DNA of 28,818 nucleotides, taken from the NCBI GenBank assembly GCA_023393235.1, contig JAEWMH010000036.1, positions 1 to 28,818 of the forward strand, in the 5' to 3' direction. Made by a program: the position numbers and the translations under genes. This stretch comes from Bacillota bacterium (lineage in GTDB: Bacteria; Bacillota; Bacilli; Paenibacillales; NBRC-103111). Position 1 is the first letter of the stretch, and each line of letters starts with the position of its first letter. Of this stretch, positions 21,397 through 28,818 are shown in pieces. A model generated the notes under the pieces. The model saw nothing but the letters and a program-made list of their open reading frames with translations. It was not told where the DNA came from and ran no database searches.

Positions 21397-23132
21397 GCGT
21401 TGATCTCCTTGGTGATATCGTCGCCGCCGCCTTTTTTCCACGAATCCACGAACTTGTCGAAGGCAGCTGCAGGCTCCTGGCCCATGATGATCCGGGCGAA
21501 GGTTTCCGCCTCCAGCTTATCCAGATACGCCTTCTTCTGGGTCATGGCCGGGGTAGGCACACCCGGGTACACATTGGCTGATACATAGCTGCCCTTTTCC
21601 CGCTCCAGCCAGGTGCTGAGCACGGATTGGAAGGCTTTGGGCCGCTGGGGCTCGGCGGACAGCCCGTCGTAATCATTGGCCTCGCTGGCGTTCAAGCTGT
21701 CCTTGCTCCCCTTCTGCAGCGCTGCCGCAATCCGCTCCAGCCGGTTCACCGCCTCGGAGCCCAGACGTCCCTGGAAGCCCCAGGCATTGGCGTCATTGTC
21801 CGGGAAATCATTGAACCAGCCCCAGCCAGGCTGCCCGTAGCTGTATTTGAACAGGCTGGCATTTTTCTCGGTGGGATTCAGAGGGGTTTGCAGGGCGGTC
21901 ACCGGGTACTTGAACTCATACTTGCCCGCCAGCTCCTTGCGCATCGCCTCATTGCTGCGGTACAGGGAATCAAGCTGCATATTGTACAGGGCAATGATTA
22001 CCTCGGGCTGCTTGTAGCTTTTGTTGATGGCCACCCCGTAATTGGATACTGTATCAATGATGACGCTGCGTTTGCCGTTGTCCCCCTTCAAGGTGGGCAA
22101 AGCCGCCATATTGGCCTTGGGCACATTCTTCCACATATCCGGGAACGGGAAATACACATTCCACCACTGTCCGTTGGTCCAGGTGAGGGTATTGCCGGAG
22201 GTCAGGTCACTGATGGTATTGTCATTGTTCTTGGCGATGAATTCCCGGTTGATGTAACCCTTGGCATACCAGTCATGGAGCTTCACCAGCGCTTCCTTCA
22301 TCTGGGGCTGGATGCTGCCGTAAACCACCTTGCCGTCCCCGTCCAGCCGCCACTTCTTGGGCTGTGCATCGAAGGCCTGGGTCAGCAGGTCGATGCCCTG
22401 CATATCCTTATCCAGCACCATGCCGGTACCGCCCGGATATTTGCTTTTGTAGGCGGCCAACACCTCCTCCATCTCCGCCAGAGTGGAGGGCACAGGCTTG
22501 CCCAGCTCCTCCAGAAGATCCTTGCGGATCCAGTTGGTGCTCCAATACGCCATCCGGTCGATCATTTTGGGGAAGGCATAGATTTTACCGTCGATGGTAA
22601 AAGGGGAAAACAGCTTGCCCTTGGCATCCTTCTGGGCCAGCTCAATCACATGCTTCAGCAGCGGCGAACCATACTTTTCGATCAGGTCGTTCAGCGGCAT
22701 CAGCACTCCCTGCTGGGCCAAATTGCCGAGAACGGGAGCCTCCGCCCCGATCACATCCGGCAGGGCGCCGCTTGCCGCCCCGATATTCAGCTTCTGCACA
22801 TCCGTCTCCAGATTGGGAGTGATCCACTTGGGCTTGACGATAATGCCCAGGTCGTTCTGAAGCCACCGGGTATAGCCGTTGTTCTCCAGGGAATCTCCCG
22901 GCTGGTAGACGGTTCCTTCGGTGTTGATTTTATTCTGGGTAAAGGTTACCGGCGGATCGAATTTCTTAAAGCCGGCTCCGCCTGCCGTCCCCTTCTCCTC
23001 CGCCTTGGCGCTTGCCGCCGGGCTTCCCCCTGCATCGGCCTGGGGACCCGCCTTTTCCTCCGCCTCTTGACAGCCTGCGGCAAACAGCGCCAGCGCCAGT
23101 CCGGCCGCGGCCACCTTCCACGTTTTGCCCAT
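21375..23132 (-). CDS. Extracellular sugar-binding lipoprotein of ABC transporter (LplA/YtcQ-like)
   Basis: 585 residues, long as usual for LplA/YtcQ-type binding proteins. It begins with a signal peptide and lipobox LFAAGC, so Cys21 is the lipidated N-terminus of the mature protein. A low-complexity Ala/Glu/Gly linker (about 22-52) precedes the binding domain, which shows YAFPKMIDRMAYWSTNWIRK and NYGVAINKSYKQPEV. It captures an oligosaccharide at the outer membrane face for the two permeases. The ATG at 23132 follows AAAGGGGGA. The presence of a pectate-lyase gene and YesM/YesN-like regulators suggests pectic fragments as the ligand, but the ligand is not readable. Confidence 0.93.
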   Translation of the reverse strand: MGKTWKVAAAGLALALFAAGCQEAEEKAGPQADAGGSPAASAKAEEKGTAGGAGFKKFDPPVTFTQNKINTEGTVYQPGDSLENNGYTRWLQNDLGIIVKPKWITPNLETDVQKLNIGAASGALPDVIGAEAPVLGNLAQQGVLMPLNDLIEKYGSPLLKHVIELAQKDAKGKLFSPFTIDGKIYAFPKMIDRMAYWSTNWIRKDLLEELGKPVPSTLAEMEEVLAAYKSKYPGGTGMVLDKDMQGIDLLTQAFDAQPKKWRLDGDGKVVYGSIQPQMKEALVKLHDWYAKGYINREFIAKNNDNTISDLTSGNTLTWTNGQWWNVYFPFPDMWKNVPKANMAALPTLKGDNGKRSVIIDTVSNYGVAINKSYKQPEVIIALYNMQLDSLYRSNEAMRKELAGKYEFKYPVTALQTPLNPTEKNASLFKYSYGQPGWGWFNDFPDNDANAWGFQGRLGSEAVNRLERIAAALQKGSKDSLNASEANDYDGLSAEPQRPKAFQSVLSTWLEREKGSYVSANVYPGVPTPAMTQKKAYLDKLEAETFARIIMGQEPAAAFDKFVDSWKKGGGDDITKEINAWYQANK

Positions 23133-23229
23133 TCCCGCTCCCCCTTTGGACCATCTTCATTTCGGCTATCGTCCAGAAGTCTGACCGACAGATAGGTAAA
23201 TACATAATCATAAGGTTTCATTCCTTACC

Positions 23230-23338
23230 GGGAAAAGAGTGCCTTGGATGCTCAAACACGTTTTGTCGGCCTTGATTGGATCGGAATTATTAGGGTTCAA
23301 AGCCGCCAAAAAACTCGCCCTCAAGTCACTCTTTTCCC
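23230..23338. repeat. Long imperfect hairpin between divergent transporter and kinase genes
   Basis: GGGAAAAGAGTGCCTTG (23230-23246) pairs with CAAGTCACTCTTTTCCC (23322-23338): 16 of 17 positions match. Weaker pairing continues inward (CGTTTTGTCGGC with GCCGCCAAAAAACTCG). It lies in the 454-nt gap between 23132 and 23587, where it could be in the transporter leader. No T-run follows. The rest of the gap shows no other gene and no clear promoter box. Confidence 0.6.
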
Positions 23339-23532
23339 TTTCAGTCATTCCACATGAAAATGTATTTACCCTCTCGTTTCATCTGCCAGACTGCTCAGCC
23401 GGTTGCTTCCATCTTAAGCAGCATGGCGCCGCCGCTCCACGCCCTCATCTAACCTTTCTTGCCTTCCCGTGACTATTTGCCGCAGCCGAAACATGATATC
23501 CTACATATATCCAACGGATGAACTCAGCGCTT

Positions 23533-23548
23533 ATGTAAGCGCAATCAT
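23533..23548 (+). promoter_or_regulatory. cre site (CcpA operator)
   Basis: ATGTAAGCGCAATCAT matches the catabolite-responsive-element consensus WTGNAANCGNWWNCAW at every fixed position. It lies 38 nt upstream of the kinase start. GCGCTTA/TAAGCGC also forms a perfect hairpin at 23527-23542. CcpA binding here would repress the two-component genes when preferred sugars are present. Confidence 0.65.
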
Positions 23549-23586
23549 AAAAAGAGAGAGAACCGTTCACAAGGGGGAAAACAGGC

Positions 23587-25386
23587 ATGCGGCAGCTATG
23601 GAAATCCTCCGTTGCCCGGAATATGATCGGCGGCTTCCTGGTGGTGCTGCTGCCATTGGCCGCCACGTACTGGTACACCAATGCAGCCAGCATGGAAGCG
23701 GTCCAAGAAGAGGTGGTTGCCTCCTCCTCCAAGTCCCTGCTGCTGTTAACCAGCCAATTGGAATCCACACTGGACAAATTCGAAAGCTTGACCTATTCGC
23801 TGGCCAGCGACAGTGAGCTTAATGCCGTCAACCAGGCCCCCTATGAAACCGGGCATTTGTGGTCCTACGTGCAGCAGCTGCGCCAGCTTCAATTCTACAG
23901 CAACACCGCCGATCTGGAGGGAGATATCACCATCTACCTGCGCGGCAAAAACCGCAAGCTTTCCTCCAAAACGGGCTTTGGCCCCATTGAGGAGGACGCC
24001 CCTCAGTTTGTGCGGGAGATTGCCGTAGCCGAAAAGAAATGGTTTTTCCGCCTGAAGCCTGCAGGCAGCACCAACAAGGATAGCGGTCGCCAGTCCCTCA
24101 CTCCCCAGGAGCGGGAGCAGCGCACGGTGCTGACCTTCGCCAGAGGCTCCGGCGTCCAGTCGGATAACGGCGTGATTGTCTCCGTGGATATTCCTGTGGC
24201 CCAGCTCCGGCCCCGGATGGAGGTGATGCAGGGGCGGGAACAAGGCACCGCCTTCATCTTCGGGGAACAGGAGGGCGAAATTTTCTCCGCCGATGCCGGG
24301 GCCGAACTGTCCTCCCTCCAAGCCGTCATTGCAGGCAAAGCCGAAACCACCGGGCGTTTCACTTACTCCCACATGGGCCAAAAAAGCATCGTCCTCTTCG
24401 ACAAATCCGCTGGCCCCGGCCTGACTCTGGGCATGCTGTTTGCCGAGAAGCAGATCATGCAGCCCATCCATCGTATCCGGGCCTGGACCATCGGCGTGCT
24501 GTCCGGCTCTGCAGCCCTTGGCCTGCTCTACACGCTGTTCGCCTACCGGAAGCTCCTGCGGCCGGTGCTGGTGCTGGTGGAGGCCATGGGCAAGGTCAGG
24601 CTGGGCCGGCTCAAAACCCGGATTCCCGACCCGCCGGCCAACGAGTTCGGCTTTGTTTATACCCAGTTTAATAACATGGCCGACGAAATCGATACCCTGG
24701 TCAACGAAATCTATGTGGAGCGCCTCAACCAGCAGCAGGCTCAGCTGAAACTGCTCCAGTCCCAGATCAACCCGCATTTTCTCTACAACTGCCTCAACTT
24801 CATCTACCAGATGTCCATGGGGGAAAACAACGAGGCCGCCGCCAACATGTCCTTGTACCTGAGCAAATATTTCCGGTACGCCACCAAAAGCGACCTCCAC
24901 TACGTGAGCCTGCGCCAGGAGCTGGACAATATCGAGGCGTACGTCCAGATCCAGCGTTTGCGTTTTTCGGGTCGCATCACCTTTTCCATGGACATTCCCG
25001 ATGCCCTGCTCTATACGGCCATACCCAGACTCACCCTGCAGCCCCTTGTGGAAAATGCCTTCGTCCACGGCATCGAGGCCGGCGACGGAAGCCCCAAGCA
25101 TATCGCCATCCGCGGGCTCCGGGAGGAGGCGTACATCCATTTGACCGTGGAGGATGACGGCAAGGGGGTTACGCCGGAGGAGCTCAGCCGGCTGCAGCAA
25201 AGCCTGGAAACCATGGAGCACGAGGAGTTCGGCTGCGGGCTGAACAATACCCATTGGCGGCTTGCCCTGCGGTACGGGCCGGGAGCCGGACTGAAGCTGG
25301 AGCGGAGGCAGCCCCACGGCCTGACCGTCCATATAATGATTCCTGCAGAGGAGGAACAGCCCCGTGTACAATCTGCTGATTCTTGA
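23587..25386 (+). CDS. Sensor histidine kinase, YesM/LytS-type
   Basis: 599 residues. The N-terminal helix (about 13-30) and a second at about 301-320 bracket a large extracytoplasmic domain (about 31-300), the sensor. A HAMP-like linker (LLRPVLVLVEAMGKVRLGRL) leads to the phospho-acceptor SQINPHFLYNCLNFIYQ, with His397. The ATPase segment has LVENAFVHGIE, DDGKG and the closing GLNNTHWRLALRYG. It should sense an extracellular sugar and phosphorylate the regulator encoded by the next gene, which it overlaps by 23 nt. ATG 23587 follows AAGGGGGA. Confidence 0.93.
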   Translation: MRQLWKSSVARNMIGGFLVVLLPLAATYWYTNAASMEAVQEEVVASSSKSLLLLTSQLESTLDKFESLTYSLASDSELNAVNQAPYETGHLWSYVQQLRQLQFYSNTADLEGDITIYLRGKNRKLSSKTGFGPIEEDAPQFVREIAVAEKKWFFRLKPAGSTNKDSGRQSLTPQEREQRTVLTFARGSGVQSDNGVIVSVDIPVAQLRPRMEVMQGREQGTAFIFGEQEGEIFSADAGAELSSLQAVIAGKAETTGRFTYSHMGQKSIVLFDKSAGPGLTLGMLFAEKQIMQPIHRIRAWTIGVLSGSAALGLLYTLFAYRKLLRPVLVLVEAMGKVRLGRLKTRIPDPPANEFGFVYTQFNNMADEIDTLVNEIYVERLNQQQAQLKLLQSQINPHFLYNCLNFIYQMSMGENNEAAANMSLYLSKYFRYATKSDLHYVSLRQELDNIEAYVQIQRLRFSGRITFSMDIPDALLYTAIPRLTLQPLVENAFVHGIEAGDGSPKHIAIRGLREEAYIHLTVEDDGKGVTPEELSRLQQSLETMEHEEFGCGLNNTHWRLALRYGPGAGLKLERRQPHGLTVHIMIPAEEEQPRVQSADS

Positions 25387-26983
25387 TGATGAGCCTGCGG
25401 TTGTGAACAGTCTGGCCCACAATATTGATTGGGAGGAGCAGGGCATCGCCCATGTGTTCAAAGCTACCTCCGCCGCCCAGGCGCTGGAGCTGATGCGGGA
25501 ATACCGGACCGATCTGGTGATTTCGGATATCCGGATGCCCGGAATGGATGGTCTGGATTTCACGGAGGCCATCCGCAATCTGTCTCCCCACACCAAGGTA
25601 ATAATTATCTCCGGGCTGGATGAGTTCCGTCTGGCCCAACGGGCAATTCTGCTGAACGTCTTTCGCTATATGACCAAGCCTGTCCCCTACATGGAGCTGG
25701 TTCAGGCTGTGCAGGAAGCCCTTGCCGCGCTGGAGTCGGAGCTGGAGCAGCATCAGCTGCTGGAGAACGCCGGGTTGGTTATGGACAGCGCACGCCCCAT
25801 TCTCCAGGAGCGGTTCCTGCAGCAATGGATCGTCCGCGGAGGAGGCAAAAGCTCCAGGGCTCTAGCCTCCCTTGACCCTTGCGGACTGGAGATCCGGGAG
25901 GATGATCCGTGCCTGCTGCTTCTGGTGCGGGTGGATGAATGGCCCCGGGAGGATACGGACCCGTACCAGCGGCTGAAGCTGCAGAAGCTGGTGGGGGAGA
26001 TACTGTTTCACGGCACACCCTGCATCATGTTCAATGACTTCGAGCGGCAGCTTGTAGTCTTGGTGCAGCAAAACAGCGAGGCCAGTCTCCAGACTGTCAG
26101 ACGCTATATGGAGGGAATGGCCGAGCTTCTGCTCAGCACAGCCAAACGTTCCTTGGGATGCACGTTGTCTCTGTTTTGGAGCAGGCGTTTTTTTGCAGCG
26201 GGGGACGTTCATGAGGAATATATCCGCCTGAAGGAGCGGGCCAGGTTCACAATGGCCTGGGAATCGGGGATTATCCAAGGCGCTGTTTCAGAAACGGGAA
26301 GCTGGGATGAAGAGGAGCAGTCGCTGTTCGGGTACCCCGGCTTCGAGCAATGGGTGGAGCGGCTGGATAAGACCCAGGCGCTCTATCATCTGCGGCATTG
26401 GTTCGACGGTGACGGAGGAAAGAAGCCTGCCCGGACCTACGACATGCTGCTGCTTTTGTACAATACCGTATCCGCCGGGCTGATCAAGGCCTCCCTGAAG
26501 CGGAAGGTTCCCCTCCAGGAGTGGGCCAAGGAGGAAACCTCCATTTTCTATGCCATGCAAATGCCCGCTACCGTGTCCCGCCTGCGAGCCTGGGCCCTTC
26601 GGGTGACGGAGCTGTATATGGACTATATGCTGGAGCGTTCCCATCATGTCACCAGCCGGCTCTTGGCCCAGGCCAAACAGCTGATCAACGGCGGGCTGCT
26701 GGGTGATTTTACGGTGCAGGACATCGCCATGAAGCTTCATGTGCATCCCAATTATTTATCCCGGCTGTTCGCCAGGGAAACGGGCATGACCCTGACGGAA
26801 TACACCGTGATGCTGCGGATGGAGAAGGCCAAGGTGCTCCTCGCCTCTCCGGGATGGAAGGTGTTTCAGGTGGCGGAGGAGGTAGGCTACGAAAGCGTCT
26901 CCCACTTCAACCGGACCTTCAAGCGCCACACCGGTATGAATCCGAAGGAATATCAGACGTCTCTGGCGGTGCCGGAGCAGTAG
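25364..26983 (+). CDS. Response regulator with AraC-type DNA-binding domain (YesN-like)
   Basis: 539 residues. The receiver domain (1-120) has the acidic pair (LDDEP), the phospho-acceptor Asp55 in LVISDIRMPGMDGL, Ser83 and Lys105. A long central region follows, then a C-terminal AraC/XylS pair of helix-turn-helix motifs (about 440-535): DFTVQDIAMKLHVHPNYLSR and VFQVAEEVGYESVSHFNRTF, followed by GMNPKEYQ. Start GTG at 25364 lies 9 nt after GAGGAGG and inside the kinase gene. It likely activates the divergent transporter operon and perhaps the pectate lyase when the kinase senses ligand. Confidence 0.95.
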   Translation: MYNLLILDDEPAVVNSLAHNIDWEEQGIAHVFKATSAAQALELMREYRTDLVISDIRMPGMDGLDFTEAIRNLSPHTKVIIISGLDEFRLAQRAILLNVFRYMTKPVPYMELVQAVQEALAALESELEQHQLLENAGLVMDSARPILQERFLQQWIVRGGGKSSRALASLDPCGLEIREDDPCLLLLVRVDEWPREDTDPYQRLKLQKLVGEILFHGTPCIMFNDFERQLVVLVQQNSEASLQTVRRYMEGMAELLLSTAKRSLGCTLSLFWSRRFFAAGDVHEEYIRLKERARFTMAWESGIIQGAVSETGSWDEEEQSLFGYPGFEQWVERLDKTQALYHLRHWFDGDGGKKPARTYDMLLLLYNTVSAGLIKASLKRKVPLQEWAKEETSIFYAMQMPATVSRLRAWALRVTELYMDYMLERSHHVTSRLLAQAKQLINGGLLGDFTVQDIAMKLHVHPNYLSRLFARETGMTLTEYTVMLRMEKAKVLLASPGWKVFQVAEEVGYESVSHFNRTFKRHTGMNPKEYQTSLAVPEQ

Positions 26984-27063
26984 GTGCTGCGGCCCCAAGC
27001 AAAATTTGGCACAAAAATCATCCTTTTTGACACGATCAAAATGGCTATTAAGTATAAGATAAG

Positions 27064-27094
27064 AGGGTATCAGGTCCTTGATACTCCTTTTTTT
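27064..27094 (+). terminator. Terminator after the regulator gene
   Basis: AGGGTATCA - GGTCCT - TGATACTCC (with two G-T pairs) followed by TTTTTTT, about 80 nt after the stop. It separates the regulator from the pectate-lyase gene, implying the latter has its own promoter, not clearly visible. Confidence 0.75.
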
Positions 27095-27175
27095 GTATAT
27101 GCTTGCATTCAAAAGCGGCAGATACGCTCAGGGGCTTGAGGTGAACAGAATCATATATTAGAAGGGAGAAAGGAA

Positions 27176-28818
27176 ATGAAATTAAAACGCGCACCAATCA
27201 AGAAAGTCACTGCCGCTTGTTTGAGCGGGTTGATAGCGCTCTCAACAGCTTTGACAGTGTCCGGAGGTACGGCACAGGCGGCCTTTAACGGGGCAGACAT
27301 TCCTGCATTTCCCGGTGCGGAGGGCGGCGGCGCTTATACCAGCGGTGGCCGGGGCGGCGATGTGTACATCGTTACCAATCTGGAGGATTATGGCACCAGC
27401 AGTACCACAATTGAAGGCTCTCTCCGCAAGGGGATCATGGAAACCCCGGCAGGAGGCCGTACCATTGTATTTCATGTATCCGGTACCATTGAATTGAAGA
27501 GCCCCCTGCTCTTTAAGAACATCAAGAATCTGACCATTGCCGGACAAACTGCGCCAGGCAACGGCATCACCCTTGCCGGGTATGAGACCAATATCAGCAA
27601 CTCGGAAAATATCATCATCCGCTATATGAAGTTCCGTCCGGGAGCTACCAATGTTCATGGCGGAAGCGATTCCATGGATGCGCTGTGGGGACGGGATAAT
27701 AACTATTTTATCATCGACCACTCCTCCTTCAGCTGGAATACAGACGAGACGCTGTCCCTCTACCGGGGCCAGAACGGTACAATCCAATGGTCAACCGTAT
27801 ATGAAAGCCTGACCCTCTCGGGGCACTCCAAGGGGCGCCATGGCTATGGCGGAATTGCCGGCGGTGATAAAACCACTTTCCACCATAACCTGTATGTTAA
27901 CCATACCTCCCGGAATCCCCGGTTTGGCGGCGGTTATGGCGGGAAAGCGGACAAGGATCATGTGGCGGTGGTGCAGTTCTCCAACAATGCCATTTACAAC
28001 TGGGGCTTTAACGGTCCATACGGCGGCGGCTTTAACTTTGTCAATTACATGAACAACATCAACATTGCCGGACCCGGAACGCGGGACAATGTCAAGGACC
28101 AAATCATTGACGCCGGTGAAAAGGGCAAGCTGGGCGGCTTCTATGTTGCCGGGAACCAGATCAACGGTCAAAGCACCGGAGTGCTGGACGCCACCTATAC
28201 ACCTTATTTCAAGTTCTCCGGCGACTTGGATGGGGACCAAAAGACCGAAGTACGGACAACGCCATACCGTTCCGGAGACAGTACGGGTGTCACCAAGAAC
28301 GTCTATAACGCAGGCTTTGATGCTTATCTGGATAACAGCATTACCGAGGCCAACGGTGCCTTGCTGGAGAGCATTCTGCAGAAGGCCGGGGCCACCTATC
28401 CCCGCCGTGATGCTATTGATGCCCGGATAGTAGCGGAAGTGAAGAAGGGTCTGGGAAGATATGTGAACGTGGAGCAAGAGGTAGGTGGGTATGTATCTCC
28501 CTTCGGCGTCATTGAAGCCGTACATCCGGTGAACTATGACACCAACCTGAACGGCATTGCCGACACCTGGGAAAAAGCAAAGGGCATCTGGGCTACGCCG
28601 GACGCTTATAAAACTGTAACAGATAGCGGCTATACCTGGCTGGAGCAGTATATCAACGGCCTCGTAGATATGGACCATGTAGCCGAAAATCCGGAGGTGA
28701 CTTTGGCAGCGCCTCTAAATCAGACCATATTCACGGACGACCAGGACGTGCCTGTGTCAATCACAGCTGCATCCAACTTTGGGAACTCCATTGCCAAGGT
28801 TGCTGTATATAACGGATC
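27176..28818 (+). CDS. Secreted pectate-lyase-like enzyme (PL1-type), partial at the window end
   Basis: At least 547 residues, running off the end without a stop. A Sec signal peptide (basic MKLKRAPIKK, hydrophobic core, GTAQA cleavage site near residue 35) directs export. The enzyme has a parallel-beta-helix pattern: AFPGAEGGGAYTSGGRGGDV, NIIIRYMKFRPG, YFIIDHSSFSWNTDET (179-190), and TTFHHNLYVNHTSRNPRFGG (233-252), with the SRNPR arginines at the PL1 catalytic position. It should cleave polygalacturonate-like pectin by beta-elimination. From about residue 500 a beta-rich module of Ig-like appearance begins (TLAAPLNQTIFTDDQDVPVS). ATG 27176 follows GGGAG and AAAGGA. Confidence 0.88.
   Translation, partial: MKLKRAPIKKVTAACLSGLIALSTALTVSGGTAQAAFNGADIPAFPGAEGGGAYTSGGRGGDVYIVTNLEDYGTSSTTIEGSLRKGIMETPAGGRTIVFHVSGTIELKSPLLFKNIKNLTIAGQTAPGNGITLAGYETNISNSENIIIRYMKFRPGATNVHGGSDSMDALWGRDNNYFIIDHSSFSWNTDETLSLYRGQNGTIQWSTVYESLTLSGHSKGRHGYGGIAGGDKTTFHHNLYVNHTSRNPRFGGGYGGKADKDHVAVVQFSNNAIYNWGFNGPYGGGFNFVNYMNNINIAGPGTRDNVKDQIIDAGEKGKLGGFYVAGNQINGQSTGVLDATYTPYFKFSGDLDGDQKTEVRTTPYRSGDSTGVTKNVYNAGFDAYLDNSITEANGALLESILQKAGATYPRRDAIDARIVAEVKKGLGRYVNVEQEVGGYVSPFGVIEAVHPVNYDTNLNGIADTWEKAKGIWATPDAYKTVTDSGYTWLEQYINGLVDMDHVAENPEVTLAAPLNQTIFTDDQDVPVSITAASNFGNSIAKVAVYNG

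Noticed and set aside
21627..23195. 522-codon plus-strand frame opposite the sugar-binding lipoprotein
   Set aside because: The minus-strand protein has a lipobox, full family length and a good ribosome-binding site; the opposite frame has no recognisable domain.
23746..25596. 616-codon open frame antisense to the histidine kinase, longer than the kinase itself
   Set aside because: The plus strand carries unmistakable kinase and receiver motifs with proper ribosome-binding sites. The antisense frame has low-complexity Gly/His/Gln-rich translation and arises from GC-rich codon bias.
1..28818. CRISPR array, tRNA, rRNA, transposase or prophage
   Set aside because: Read for regular spaced repeats, cloverleaf/TTCGA-type signatures and integrase/transposase motifs; none was found.

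Overview
The window looks like chromosomal DNA of a spore-forming, Gram-positive member of the Bacillales, most likely Paenibacillus or a close relative. The reasons are two CotF-type spore-coat genes, a CUT1 sugar transporter without its own ATPase beside a YesM/YesN-type two-component pair, two PadR/HAAS modules, a ZTP riboswitch, strong AGGAGG ribosome-binding sites with frequent TTG/GTG starts, and moderately high GC. The genus is an inference; no rRNA, tRNA, CRISPR array, transposase or phage gene was recognised.

Region 1 (1-6390): a possibly truncated 4Fe-4S membrane protein, an amino-acid permease whose 3' end overlaps a convergent LysE-type exporter by 105 nt, an MFS exporter, two CotF-like coat genes and an APH-fold kinase with a TTG start. 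Region 2 (6390-6822): a non-coding block with a degenerate tandem repeat followed by a 182-nt nested palindrome (element A). Region 3 (6823-9923): a SAM methyltransferase divergent from a PadR regulator that overlaps a gene fusing a HAAS domain to an FtsW/RodA-like (SEDS) membrane domain, then a YnfA-type small membrane protein. Region 4 (9944-12773, minus strand): a DUF421 protein, a flavodoxin-fold reductase and a two-domain protein ending in a GNAT domain whose 3' end may be frameshifted.

Region 5 (12843-14492): a ZTP riboswitch with terminator drives folD and an FTCD_C-type cyclohydrolase/cyclodeaminase, a one-carbon folate operon. Region 6 (14484-19042): a Gfo/Idh/MocA dehydrogenase, a TagA/WecG-type glycosyltransferase, a second PadR/HAAS module and a DUF4272 protein.

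Region 7 (19146-28818) is a carbohydrate-utilisation locus: a lipoprotein sugar-binding protein and two permeases on the minus strand, a divergent YesM-type kinase and YesN-type AraC regulator with a perfect cre-consensus site upstream, and a secreted pectate-lyase-like enzyme running off the window. The lyase probably cuts pectic polymer outside the cell, the transporter imports fragments and the two-component system senses them; the substrate is inferred from the lyase alone.

The most unusual structure is a pair of unannotated ~182-nt nested palindromes (6564-6745 and 20103-20285). They share TAACGGA ends and an exact 50-nt internal spacing on both arms although most arm sequence differs, which suggests a dispersed structured element. 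The second copy lies between two transporter genes of one apparent operon.
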